Under the pieces are notes generated by a model. It saw only the letters and a list, made by a program, of their open reading frames with translations. It was not told the DNA's origin and did no database searches. A stretch of 64,000 nucleotides of DNA, taken from the NCBI RefSeq assembly GCF_018604545.1, contig NZ_CP075896.1, positions 4,712,001-4,776,000 on the forward strand, read 5' to 3'. Made by a program: the position numbers and the translations under genes. Below, piece by piece: positions 56,969-64,000 of this stretch (position 1 is the first letter of the stretch; the number at the start of each line of letters is the position of its first letter). The stretch is from Streptomyces koelreuteriae (GTDB lineage Bacteria; Actinomycetota; Actinomycetes; Streptomycetales; Streptomycetaceae).

Positions 56969-59554
56969 ATGACGACTTCCGCGACCTCCGGAACGGGACC
57001 CACCGAGAACTCCATGCGTCGCGCCCTGAAACGGGCCAGGGACGGCGTCTCCCTCGATGTCGCCGAGGCGGCGGTGCTGCTCCAGGCCCGGGGCGGGCAG
57101 CTGGAGGACCTGTCGGCCTCGGCCGCCCGGGTCCGGGACGCGGGCCTGGAGGCGGCCGGCCGGCCCGGGGTCATCACGTACTCGAAGAGCGTCTTCATCC
57201 CCCTGACCCGGCTGTGCCGGGACAAGTGCCACTACTGCACCTTCGTCACCGTCCCCGGCAAGCTGCGCCGCGAGGGACACGGGATGTTCATGTCCCCGGA
57301 CGAGGTGCTGGACATCGCCCGCAAAGGCGCGGCGCTCGGCTGCAAGGAAGCCCTCATCACCCTCGGCGACAAGCCCGAGGACCGCTGGCCCGAGGCGCGT
57401 GAGTGGCTCGACGCGCACGGCTACGACGACACGCTCGCCTATGTCCGGGCCATCTCCATCCGGATCCTGGAGGAGACGGGCCTGCTGCCCCACCTCAACC
57501 CGGGCGTCATGAGCTGGACCGACTTCCAGCGGCTGAAGCCCGTCGCGCCCAGCATGGGCATGATGCTGGAGACGACCGCGACCCGGCTCTGGTCGGAGCC
57601 GGGCGGTCCCCACTACGGCTCTCCCGACAAGGAGCCCGCGGTGCGGCTGCGGGTGCTGGAGGACGCGGGGCGTTCCTCCGTGCCCTTCACCTCGGGCGTC
57701 CTGATAGGCATCGGGGAGAACTACGAGGAGCGCGCCGAGTCCCTGTTCGCGCTGCGCAAGGTGACCCGGGCCTACCACGGCGTCCAGGAACTCATCATCC
57801 AGAACTTCCGCGCCAAGCCGGACACCGCCATGCGCGGCATGCCCGACGCGGAACTGGACGAACTCGTCGCCACGGTCGCCGTCGCCCGGCTGCTCATGGG
57901 CCCGTCGGGCTGCATCCAGGCCCCGCCCAACCTCGTCGACGACGAGTACGAGCGGCTGATCGGGGCCGGTATCGACGACTGGGGCGGGGTCTCGCCGCTG
58001 ACCATCGACCACGTCAACCCCGAGCGTCCCTGGCCGCAGATCGAGGAGCTCGCCGAGAAGTCCCGGGTGGCCGGGTTCGAGCTGCGGGAACGGCTCTGCG
58101 TGTACCCGGAGTTCGTGCGGCGCGGTGAGCCCTGGCTGGACCCGCGGCTGCGCCCGCACGTGGCGGCGCTGGCCGACCCGGAGACCGGGCTGGCCCGCCC
58201 CGACGTCCTTCCGCGGGGCCTGCCGTGGCAGGAGCCGGAGGAGGTCTTCACGGCGTCCGGGCGCACCGACCTGCACACCACCATCGACAGCGAGGGCCGT
58301 ACCTCCGACCGGCGGGACGACTTCGACGAGGTGTACGGCGACTGGGGCGCCCTGCGCGAGGCCGCCGCCCCGGGCATGGTGCCGCAGCGCATCGACACCG
58401 ACGTACGCGAGGCCCTGCGCACGGCCGCCGACGACCCGACGAAGCTCACCGACGACGAGGCGCTGGCCCTGCTGCACGCGGACGGCCCCGCGCTGGACGC
58501 CCTCGCCCGGGTCGCCGACGACGTACGCAAGTCGGCCGTCGGTGACGACGTCACCTACATCGTCACGCGGAACATCAACTTCACGAACGTCTGCTACACC
58601 GGCTGCCGCTTCTGCGCCTTCGCCCAGCGCCGCACCGACGCCGACGCCTACACCCTCTCCCTGGACCAGGTCGCCGACCGGGCCCAGCAGGCCTGGGACG
58701 TGGGCGCGGTGGAGGTCTGCATGCAGGGCGGCATCCACCCGGACCTGCCCGGCACGGCGTACTTCGACATCGCGCGCGCGGTGAAGGAACGCGTCCCCGG
58801 CATGCATGTGCACGCCTTCTCGCCGATGGAGGTCGTCAACGGCGCGACCCGCACCGGCATGTCCATCCGCGAGTGGCTGACCGCCGCCAAGGAAGCGGGC
58901 CTGGACACCATCCCGGGCACGGCCGCCGAGATCCTCGACGACGAGGTCCGCTGGATCCTCACCAAGGGCAAGCTGCCCGCCGCTGACTGGATCGAGGTCG
59001 TGTCGACGGCCCACGAGCTGGGCATCCGGTCGTCCTCGACGATGATGTACGGCCATGTGGACCAGCCCCGGCACTGGCTCGGGCATCTGCGCACCCTCGC
59101 GGGCATCCAGCAGCGCACGGGCGGCTTCACCGAGTTCGTGACGCTGCCGTTCGTGCACACCAACGCGCCGGTGTACCTGGCCGGGATCGCCCGCCCCGGC
59201 CCGACCATGCGGGACAACCGCGCGGTCACGGCCATGGCCCGGCTGCTGCTGCACCCGCACATCCCCAACATCCAGACCAGCTGGGTGAAGCTCGGCACCG
59301 AGGGCGCCGCCGAGATGCTCCGCTCCGGCGCGAACGACCTCGGCGGCACACTCATGGAGGAGACGATCTCCCGCATGGCGGGCTCGTCGTACGGCTCCTA
59401 CAAGTCGGTCAAGGACCTCATCGCGGTGGCCGACGCCGCGGGCCGCCCGTCGAAGCCGCGGAACACCCTGTACGGGGACGTCCCCGAGGAACGACAGCAG
59501 GCGGCCCAGGCGTCGGACGGCCATCTGCCGGAACTGCTGCCGGTACTGGACTGA
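56969..59554 (+). CDS. fbiC: FO synthase (fused CofG-CofH), F420 biosynthesis
   Basis: An 861-residue bifunctional radical SAM enzyme. The N-terminal CofG half carries Cys83, Cys87, Cys90 (CRDKCHYC) and the C-terminal CofH half Cys542, Cys546, Cys549 (CYTGCRFC), each binding a [4Fe-4S] cluster. It joins tyrosine with 5-amino-6-(ribitylamino)uracil to form 7,8-didemethyl-8-hydroxy-5-deazariboflavin (FO), the chromophore of F420. Length matches actinobacterial FbiC. ATG 56969. Its place beside many F420-type oxidoreductases suggests that FO supply is relevant to them, although fbiC itself has no operator copy. Confidence 0.96.
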   Translation: MTTSATSGTGPTENSMRRALKRARDGVSLDVAEAAVLLQARGGQLEDLSASAARVRDAGLEAAGRPGVITYSKSVFIPLTRLCRDKCHYCTFVTVPGKLRREGHGMFMSPDEVLDIARKGAALGCKEALITLGDKPEDRWPEAREWLDAHGYDDTLAYVRAISIRILEETGLLPHLNPGVMSWTDFQRLKPVAPSMGMMLETTATRLWSEPGGPHYGSPDKEPAVRLRVLEDAGRSSVPFTSGVLIGIGENYEERAESLFALRKVTRAYHGVQELIIQNFRAKPDTAMRGMPDAELDELVATVAVARLLMGPSGCIQAPPNLVDDEYERLIGAGIDDWGGVSPLTIDHVNPERPWPQIEELAEKSRVAGFELRERLCVYPEFVRRGEPWLDPRLRPHVAALADPETGLARPDVLPRGLPWQEPEEVFTASGRTDLHTTIDSEGRTSDRRDDFDEVYGDWGALREAAAPGMVPQRIDTDVREALRTAADDPTKLTDDEALALLHADGPALDALARVADDVRKSAVGDDVTYIVTRNINFTNVCYTGCRFCAFAQRRTDADAYTLSLDQVADRAQQAWDVGAVEVCMQGGIHPDLPGTAYFDIARAVKERVPGMHVHAFSPMEVVNGATRTGMSIREWLTAAKEAGLDTIPGTAAEILDDEVRWILTKGKLPAADWIEVVSTAHELGIRSSSTMMYGHVDQPRHWLGHLRTLAGIQQRTGGFTEFVTLPFVHTNAPVYLAGIARPGPTMRDNRAVTAMARLLLHPHIPNIQTSWVKLGTEGAAEMLRSGANDLGGTLMEETISRMAGSSYGSYKSVKDLIAVADAAGRPSKPRNTLYGDVPEERQQAAQASDGHLPELLPVLD

Positions 59555-59755
59555 GGGTCTGCGGGGCTGGCGGCCTGGGGGCCTGGGGGCCCTGAGCGTC
59601 TGCCGGGGCTGATGGGCTGAGGGCTTGGCGGCCTGCCAGGCTGTCGGCCTCTCGGATCGGCGGTCTCGCCAGTCATGCGGCCTGACGCCCTGCCAGCCCC
59701 GCCGCCCTGCCAGGCTTGCTGCCCAGCCGGACGGGCAGCCCGCTGAACTGGTGGT
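59555..59755. other. Intergenic low-complexity region between fbiC and membrane protein gene
   Basis: About 160 bp built from imperfect repeats of GCCTG/GGCTG-type units on the + strand (for example GGCCTGGGG and CTGCCAGGC). It probably forms several overlapping hairpins that terminate the convergent transcripts. No gene is visible. Confidence 0.5.
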
Positions 59756-61168
59756 CTACTGGCCCCGGGCATCCGCCGGCTGATGTGCCGTCAAGGTGCG
59801 GTTGGCCGGGGTGCCGGGGTGTGCCGGTGGCGGGGTGGTCGTGCCCCGGCCCAGCCACAGCAGGAGCAGACCGAGGGAGCTGGCGATCGCCGGCCAGTAG
59901 ATGTAGCGGAAGTCCGTCGCGGGCATGATCGGCAGATAGCCGAGGATGTAGGCCGCCGAGCTGATGCCCAGTGCCCGGACCGGCATGGAGAACAGGCCCC
60001 TGCCCGGGCGGACGGTCAGGACCAGGGCGACGGCGAGCCAGAACCAGCCGCGGAACAGCCACGGCAGGTCACTCGCCATGCCGCGCACATACGTGCTGAG
60101 CGTGTCCTCCAGCCGGGGATGCGCCACCTCGACGCCCAGGTCGTTGCGGGTGATCCCCGCCTTGTAGACGTAGCCGGTGTCGAACAGCAGACTCGCGAAG
60201 AGCCGCAGCCGGTACTGGAGGTACTGCGGGACATGCCCGCTCATCTCCTTCAGCCACAGGGACGTGATCTCGCCCGAGTCCGAGCGCAGCCCGTCCGCCG
60301 GGCGGGCGTAGCAGGCCCAGTAGGCGTCCGAGAGGGCGTCCACCCGCCGGCATTCCTCGGCGGAGGCGACGAGCCGGTCCCTCAGGTCGGGTGACACGTC
60401 CGCCGACCGGAGTTCGTCCACCCTCAGGACGTGGACGAGGTCGTCGAGCATGATCTGCGCGCCCTGCTTCGTCTCCAAGGGCCGGGCGAACAGGGAGATG
60501 GCGGCGGCCGGCACGACCAGGGCGGCCGCGAGCGCCGCCGTGCACGTCACCCACGTACGGCGCCCGGGAGCGCGCCACAGCGCGAGGACGAGCATGACGA
60601 AGACGGGGATCGCGGCGAAGAAGGCGTTCTTGCGCACCAGCATGGCGTACGCGAGGAACAGCACGCCCAGCCCGAGCAGCCCCCACCGCACGGCGGGACG
60701 GCGAAGGTCGCTGTCCCGCAGCCGCAGCCCCGTGAAGGCGACCGCGCACGCCGCGAGCAGCGCGAACGCCGCGTGGACGTCCTTCCACACCACCCCGACG
60801 AACGTCAGCACGAACGGAGTCAGCCCCAGCCCGAGCACGGCGAACGGACCGGCACGGCTCCCGGTCAGCGCCCCCACACACCAGGCCAGCACCCAGAGCG
60901 CCCCCCAGAAGACGACCGATTGCAGGACCAGCATGGAGGCGATCGACCCGGTCACGGCGATCAGTGCACGCCACACCAGGCTCAGCACGGGCGGGTGCCA
61001 GTCCGTCAGGGGCAGCTTTCCCTGGGCCTGGCGGAGCTGGTCGAGGCTGTCGGGACTCAGGTAGCCCGGGGCGAAGACGAGGATCGTGCCCAGACAGCAG
61101 ACCGCGGCGACGGCGGCCGGCACCCAGACCCAGCGCCGCACCCGCGGCATCCATCCCATTCGTCCCAT
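59756..61168 (-). CDS. Polytopic membrane protein, glycosyltransferase-like
   Basis: A 470-residue membrane protein with about 10 hydrophobic segments (WVPAAVAAVCCLGTILVF, FAVLGLGLTPFVLTFVGVV, LLGLGVLFLAYAMLV and others), a short extracellular loop after TM1 with FAPGYLSPDSLDQLRQAQG, and a large loop in the middle (about 230-350). The DS(L/D) loop after TM1 resembles GT-C glycosyltransferases or DUF6020-like proteins. It is cooriented with the GtrA gene and divergent from GT2. Start ATG 61168 is uncertain; ATG 61159 is possible. Confidence 0.65.
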   Translation of the reverse strand: MGRMGWMPRVRRWVWVPAAVAAVCCLGTILVFAPGYLSPDSLDQLRQAQGKLPLTDWHPPVLSLVWRALIAVTGSIASMLVLQSVVFWGALWVLAWCVGALTGSRAGPFAVLGLGLTPFVLTFVGVVWKDVHAAFALLAACAVAFTGLRLRDSDLRRPAVRWGLLGLGVLFLAYAMLVRKNAFFAAIPVFVMLVLALWRAPGRRTWVTCTAALAAALVVPAAAISLFARPLETKQGAQIMLDDLVHVLRVDELRSADVSPDLRDRLVASAEECRRVDALSDAYWACYARPADGLRSDSGEITSLWLKEMSGHVPQYLQYRLRLFASLLFDTGYVYKAGITRNDLGVEVAHPRLEDTLSTYVRGMASDLPWLFRGWFWLAVALVLTVRPGRGLFSMPVRALGISSAAYILGYLPIMPATDFRYIYWPAIASSLGLLLLWLGRGTTTPPPAHPGTPANRTLTAHQPADARGQ

Positions 61169-61186
61169 AAGTCGGATGCTAACGGC

Positions 61187-61657
61187 TCAGGGTGCGACGA
61201 AGACGTAGCGCCGATAGGCGTAGAAGCGGAACAGGGTCGCGAGCACCCAGCCGAAGATCCGGGCGGTGTTGTCGCTGAGCGCCGAGTCGAGCCCGAGCAG
61301 CTGCCGGGAGGCGAAGACCGTGCCGGCGGTGATGGCGAGCCCGACCCCGTTCGCCACGAGAAACAGGACGAGTTCTTGGGTCACCTTCTCGCGGTGCTGG
61401 TCGCGGTAGGTCCAGTAGCGGTTCCCGACCCAGCTGAACAGCGCGGCCGCCGTCGTCGCGATGACGGACGCCTGCACCGGGGAGGTCCGCATCGGCCCGC
61501 CCTCCGCGCCGCCGGGCAGGCCGAAGACCAGCAGGTTGTAGCCGCCGTTGTCCACGACGAAGGCCAAGGCGCCGACGACTCCGAACTTGGCGGCCTCGCG
61601 CCAGACGCCCTTGACGGCGTCACGCGCACGCAGCGCGACAGTTGCGAGGACCGGCAC
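61187..61657 (-). CDS. GtrA-family membrane protein
   Basis: A 156-residue GtrA-like protein with four hydrophobic segments (FGVVGALAFVVDNGGYNLLVF, ASVIATTAAALFSWVGNRYWTY, ELVLFLVANGVGLAITAG, and NTARIFGWVLATLFRFYAYRRYVF). The family takes part in moving polyprenyl-phosphate-linked sugars or in cell-wall polysaccharide synthesis. Start at GTG 61657. It is divergent from the GT2 gene 97 bp away, an arrangement typical for GtrA/GT2 pairs. Confidence 0.87.
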   Translation of the reverse strand: MPVLATVALRARDAVKGVWREAAKFGVVGALAFVVDNGGYNLLVFGLPGGAEGGPMRTSPVQASVIATTAAALFSWVGNRYWTYRDQHREKVTQELVLFLVANGVGLAITAGTVFASRQLLGLDSALSDNTARIFGWVLATLFRFYAYRRYVFVAP

Positions 61658-61753
61658 ACGGTGAGACTAACGGCCCGGCGCGCCCTCACCGACCAGACCC
61701 GCCCATATCGCATGATTTTAGTCGTATTCGGTGCCGGTCCGAGAGGAGCAGCC

Positions 61754-62746
61754 GTGGAACCGACGATCGCGTGTGTCGTGCCGTGTCACAACGAGGAGGC
61801 GGCCATCGGCAAGGTGGTCCGCGACCTGCGGGCGGCCCTCCCCGAGGCCGTCGTCTACGTGTACGACAACGCCTCCACCGACGCCACGGTGGAGATCGCC
61901 CGGGGAGCGGGCGCGATCGTCCGGGAGGAGACCCGCAAAGGCAAGGGCAATGTCATCCGGCGCGCCTTCGCCGACGTCGACGCCGACGCCCTGCTCCTCA
62001 TCGACGGCGACGACACCTACGACGCCGCACGCGCCCGTGACCTGGTGGACCTGCTCTTCGAGGGGCCCTACGACCAGGTCGTCGGCGCCCGCCGGGTGAC
62101 CGCCGACGGGGCCTACCGGGCGGGGCACGCGGTCGGCAACAAGGTGCTCACCGGGGCCGTGCGGTCCCTGTTCGGCAACGACGTGACCGACATGCTCAGC
62201 GGCTACCGGGTCTTCTCGCGGCGCTTCGTGAAGTCGTTCCCGGCGCTGGCCCGCGAGTTCGAGACCGAGACCGAGATGACGATCCACGCGCTGCACCTGC
62301 GGCTGCCCACCGCCGAGGTCGTCGTGGACTACCGGGTCCGACCGGCCGGCGGCGAGAGCAAGCTGCGCACCTACCGGGACGGCTGGCGCATCCTGCGGGT
62401 CATCCTCGATCTGGCGCGGCGCGAACGCCCCTCGCTCGTCCACACCGTGATCGCGGGCGTGCTGGCCCTGGTCTCGGTCATCCTCGGCATCCCCGTCATC
62501 GCCGACTTCATCGAGACGGGCACCGTGCCCCGCGTCCCCACGGCGATCCTCGCCGCCGCCATCATGACCATCGCCGCGCTCGTCCTGCTCGTGGGCTACA
62601 TCCTCGAGTCCCTCATGCACATGCGGCAGGAGCAGTCCCGCCTCGTGCACCTCTCCTACCCGGCCCCCGCCCGCGCGCCGGACCGCACCGCCCATGGCGC
62701 CGGTACGGGCCCGGTGCCGGTCCGCAAGCCGGCCCACGGCGGCTGA
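61754..62746 (+). CDS. GT2 family glycosyltransferase with C-terminal membrane anchor
   Basis: A 330-residue family-2 glycosyltransferase: IACVVPCHNEEAAIGKVV at the start, LLIDGDDTYDA with the DxD-type metal site near residue 85, and AREFETETEMTIHAL further on. C-terminal hydrophobic segments (TVIAGVLALVSVILGIPVIADF, ILAAAIMTIAALVLLVGYIL) anchor it in the membrane. Resembles polyprenyl-phosphate glycosyl (DPM1/GtrB-like) transferases. GTG 61754 with SD GAGAGGAG. Works with GtrA in wall glycan modification (inference). Confidence 0.87.
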   Translation: MEPTIACVVPCHNEEAAIGKVVRDLRAALPEAVVYVYDNASTDATVEIARGAGAIVREETRKGKGNVIRRAFADVDADALLLIDGDDTYDAARARDLVDLLFEGPYDQVVGARRVTADGAYRAGHAVGNKVLTGAVRSLFGNDVTDMLSGYRVFSRRFVKSFPALAREFETETEMTIHALHLRLPTAEVVVDYRVRPAGGESKLRTYRDGWRILRVILDLARRERPSLVHTVIAGVLALVSVILGIPVIADFIETGTVPRVPTAILAAAIMTIAALVLLVGYILESLMHMRQEQSRLVHLSYPAPARAPDRTAHGAGTGPVPVRKPAHGG

Positions 62747-62796
62747 GACCGCTGGATGCTGTGGGCGAATCGGCCGGGGTCCGGACCCTCTGTCGA

Positions 62797-62833
62797 AAAC
62801 CGTGAACACTTTCGCGGAAAGTGTTCACGGTTT
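62797..62833. terminator. Perfect 17-bp inverted repeat after GT2
   Basis: Arms 62797-62813 and 62817-62833 pair perfectly over 17 bp with loop GCG; the core is CGTGAACACTTTC. It lies 50 bp after the GT2 stop, is much richer in A/T than the surrounding DNA, and ends in TTT. A bidirectional terminator is the simplest reading; a regulator site is an alternative. Confidence 0.75.
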
Positions 62834-62951
62834 CCGGGGGAGGGGTGGGGGAGGGCGTGGCGTCCGTCGCCCCTGAAGAGGCGCACGCGCAGTACGATGA
62901 TCGGAACCCCGCCTGCTGTACGGGGTCCCGTGACTGAGGAGATGCGTACCC

Positions 62952-63512
62952 GTGCCTGCCCGACTTCCTTCGTGGGCCTGGACGACCGGGCTGACCGTCG
63001 GAGCGATAGCCGCGGTGACGGTCCTGGCCGTGCAGGCGGACCGGGGCCCGCACCCCACCGCCTCGTCGGCCAAGCCGAAAAGCACGGCGTCGGCGGACAC
63101 GCAGCCCACCCCTACCGCGTCCGCCCCGACCCGGGTGCCCGACGGCTCCGGCACCGGCCGGCGCATCGTCTACTCCCTCGGCGAGAAGCGGGTGTGGCTG
63201 GTCGACGCGAGCGAGGGCAGCCGCCGTACGTTCACCGTGTGGCCGGGCACGGTCAACCCCGACCCCGGCTCGTACACGGTGTCGTCGCGCAATGAGGGCA
63301 CGACCGGCTCGGACGGCGTCCAGATCGAACACATCATGTACTTCGCCGCGAAGTCCGGTGTCTCCGTCGCCTTCTCCAACGCGGTCGACGGCGCCTCACC
63401 GCCGCCCGCCGCCTCCGGCACGCAGACGGGCGGAGTCCGGATGCGGAAGGCGGACGGCACGGCACTGTGGGCGTTCGGCACCGTCGGTACGACGGTGACC
63501 GTGGTCAGGTAG
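62952..63512 (+). CDS. Secreted/lipid-anchored L,D-transpeptidase-like protein
   Basis: A 186-residue protein with an N-terminal hydrophobic segment (TTGLTVGAIAAVTVLAV) and a Thr/Pro/Ser-rich linker (about 32-65). The C-terminal part RRIVYSLGEKRVWLVDASEG...WPGTVNPDPGSYTV and IEHIMYFAAKSGVSVAFSN resembles the YkuD fold, but the catalytic HxxGT...SHGC motif is absent, so it is probably a non-catalytic cell-wall binding variant. GTG 62952. Ends overlapping the convergent gene by 8 bp. Confidence 0.65.
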   Translation: MPARLPSWAWTTGLTVGAIAAVTVLAVQADRGPHPTASSAKPKSTASADTQPTPTASAPTRVPDGSGTGRRIVYSLGEKRVWLVDASEGSRRTFTVWPGTVNPDPGSYTVSSRNEGTTGSDGVQIEHIMYFAAKSGVSVAFSNAVDGASPPPAASGTQTGGVRMRKADGTALWAFGTVGTTVTVVR

Positions 63513-64000
63513 AAGAGGATTCCGTACGCGGGCCCGACAACTGGTTGACGATCAGCACGACACCGCTGAACAGGAAGACCCGGGTCGCCGCGTCCAGCCC
63601 GTTCCAGCTCTTCGACTGCCACATCGAGAACCACTCGCCGCCGACCCCGATGAACCCGGCCCCGAACAGCAACATCACCATCAGCAGCCCGTACGTCGAC
63701 ACCTGCCGGGCGCGCCGCTGATCACGTCTGGCCCACAGCCAGCTCCCCGCTATGAGGGCGAACGCGGCGACGGTCTCCCACGCGATGATCGCGATATAGG
63801 CGGCGTCCTGAAGTGTCTCGCTGGTGATGGCCCGCCACATCAGGTCCTCGTCCTTGAACGTGGTGTCCATGGCGAGCACATGCCGGACGAACTGCTGGTT
63901 GGTGCCGAAGTCGGTGATGTTCCCGAAGGCGACGAGCGTCATGTAGAGGGCGATGGTGGCGGTGAGCAGCGTGGCGGCAAGAGGCAGCGTGCCGCGTGAA
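63505..64000 (-). CDS. DUF2165 small integral membrane protein, partial
   Basis: The frame stays open to the right edge; N-terminal residues before the ATG at 63942 read in frame as LPLAATLLTATIALYM, so the real start is outside the window. Visible: FGNITDFGTNQQFVRHVLAMDTTF, then hydrophobic segments IAIIAWETVAAFALIAGSWLWA, GLLMVMLLFGAGFIGVGGEWF and VFLFSGVVLIVNQLSG. DUF2165 proteins have four transmembrane helices; function unknown. Confidence 0.85.
   Translation of the reverse strand, partial: SRGTLPLAATLLTATIALYMTLVAFGNITDFGTNQQFVRHVLAMDTTFKDEDLMWRAITSETLQDAAYIAIIAWETVAAFALIAGSWLWARRDQRRARQVSTYGLLMVMLLFGAGFIGVGGEWFSMWQSKSWNGLDAATRVFLFSGVVLIVNQLSGPRTESSST

Noticed and set aside
59682..59696. 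CTGACGCCCTGCCAG, similar to the regulon operator
   Set aside because: Two mismatches in the right arm, inside a low-complexity GCCTG-rich region, and no start codon follows in a suitable place.
60431..61753. N-terminal extension of the GT2 frame over more than 400 codons
   Set aside because: The extension is antisense to the membrane protein and GtrA genes; GTG 61754 has SD and a canonical GT2 start.

Overview
This window is chromosomal DNA of a Streptomyces species. The evidence is very high GC with G/C-biased third codon positions, many GTG starts, dense GTGA/TGATG overlaps, and a clearly recognisable afsK / afsR / afsS global regulatory set plus a fused FO synthase gene (fbiC). No rRNA, tRNA, CRISPR array, IS element or prophage was seen.

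Layout. (1) 1-9.3 kb: a truncated acyl-CoA synthetase, then an amidohydrolase with two acyl-CoA dehydrogenases, an RsbW-type ATPase, a cyclase-family hydrolase, and an SDR / acyl-CoA dehydrogenase / zinc alcohol dehydrogenase operon. (2) 9.3-17.4 kb: a GlxA-type AraC regulator, an MFS transporter, a DGPF protein with an ECF sigma factor, a Streptomyces-type XRE/DUF6879 cassette, a repeat-rich intergenic region and a methyltransferase. (3) 17.4-31 kb: flavin reductase, enoyl-CoA hydratase, ATP-grasp acyl-CoA synthetase, flavin monooxygenase, secreted esterase, DoxX-DUF35 operon, acetyltransferases, PNPOx-fold flavoproteins, a thiolase-fold enzyme, an acyl-CoA dehydrogenase and a deazaflavin-dependent reductase. 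(4) 31-45 kb: a TetR repressor, kbpA-like gene and afsK, then a six-gene catabolic block (epoxide hydrolase, crotonase, DUF35, thiolase-fold, FadD3-like ligase, SMP-30), then afsR and afsS. (5) 45-57 kb: an AbiEi/nuclease-like protein, a second amidohydrolase operon with LLM and SDR enzymes, a further LLM enzyme, an amidohydrolase with aldehyde dehydrogenase, a DDN-family protein, a PHP-domain protein and another LLM enzyme. (6) 57-64 kb: fbiC, a polytopic membrane protein, GtrA and GT2 genes, and two envelope proteins.

Main observation. A 15-bp palindrome, CTGAC(G/A)NNN(C/T)GTCAG, recurs at 16 positions (four perfect, eleven with one or two changes, one weak) between 345 and 49257. Nearly all copies lie just upstream of lipid- or alicyclic-acid-catabolic genes. 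One near-consensus copy overlaps the start codon of the only TetR gene in the window (31008-31655), which stands divergent to kbpA-afsK. This defines a candidate single-repressor regulon of about 25 genes over 50 kb: two acyl-CoA ligase types, several acyl-CoA dehydrogenases, crotonase, thiolase-fold/DUF35 pairs resembling steroid side-chain retro-aldolases, two paralogous amidohydrolases, cyclase, SDRs and F420/FMN-type oxidoreductases. The substrate is unknown; by gene content an alicyclic, isoprenoid or steroid-like acid is likely. The regulon encloses the AfsK-AfsR-AfsS antibiotic signalling genes and ends near the F420 biosynthesis gene, so catabolism, F420 supply and secondary-metabolism control may be linked.
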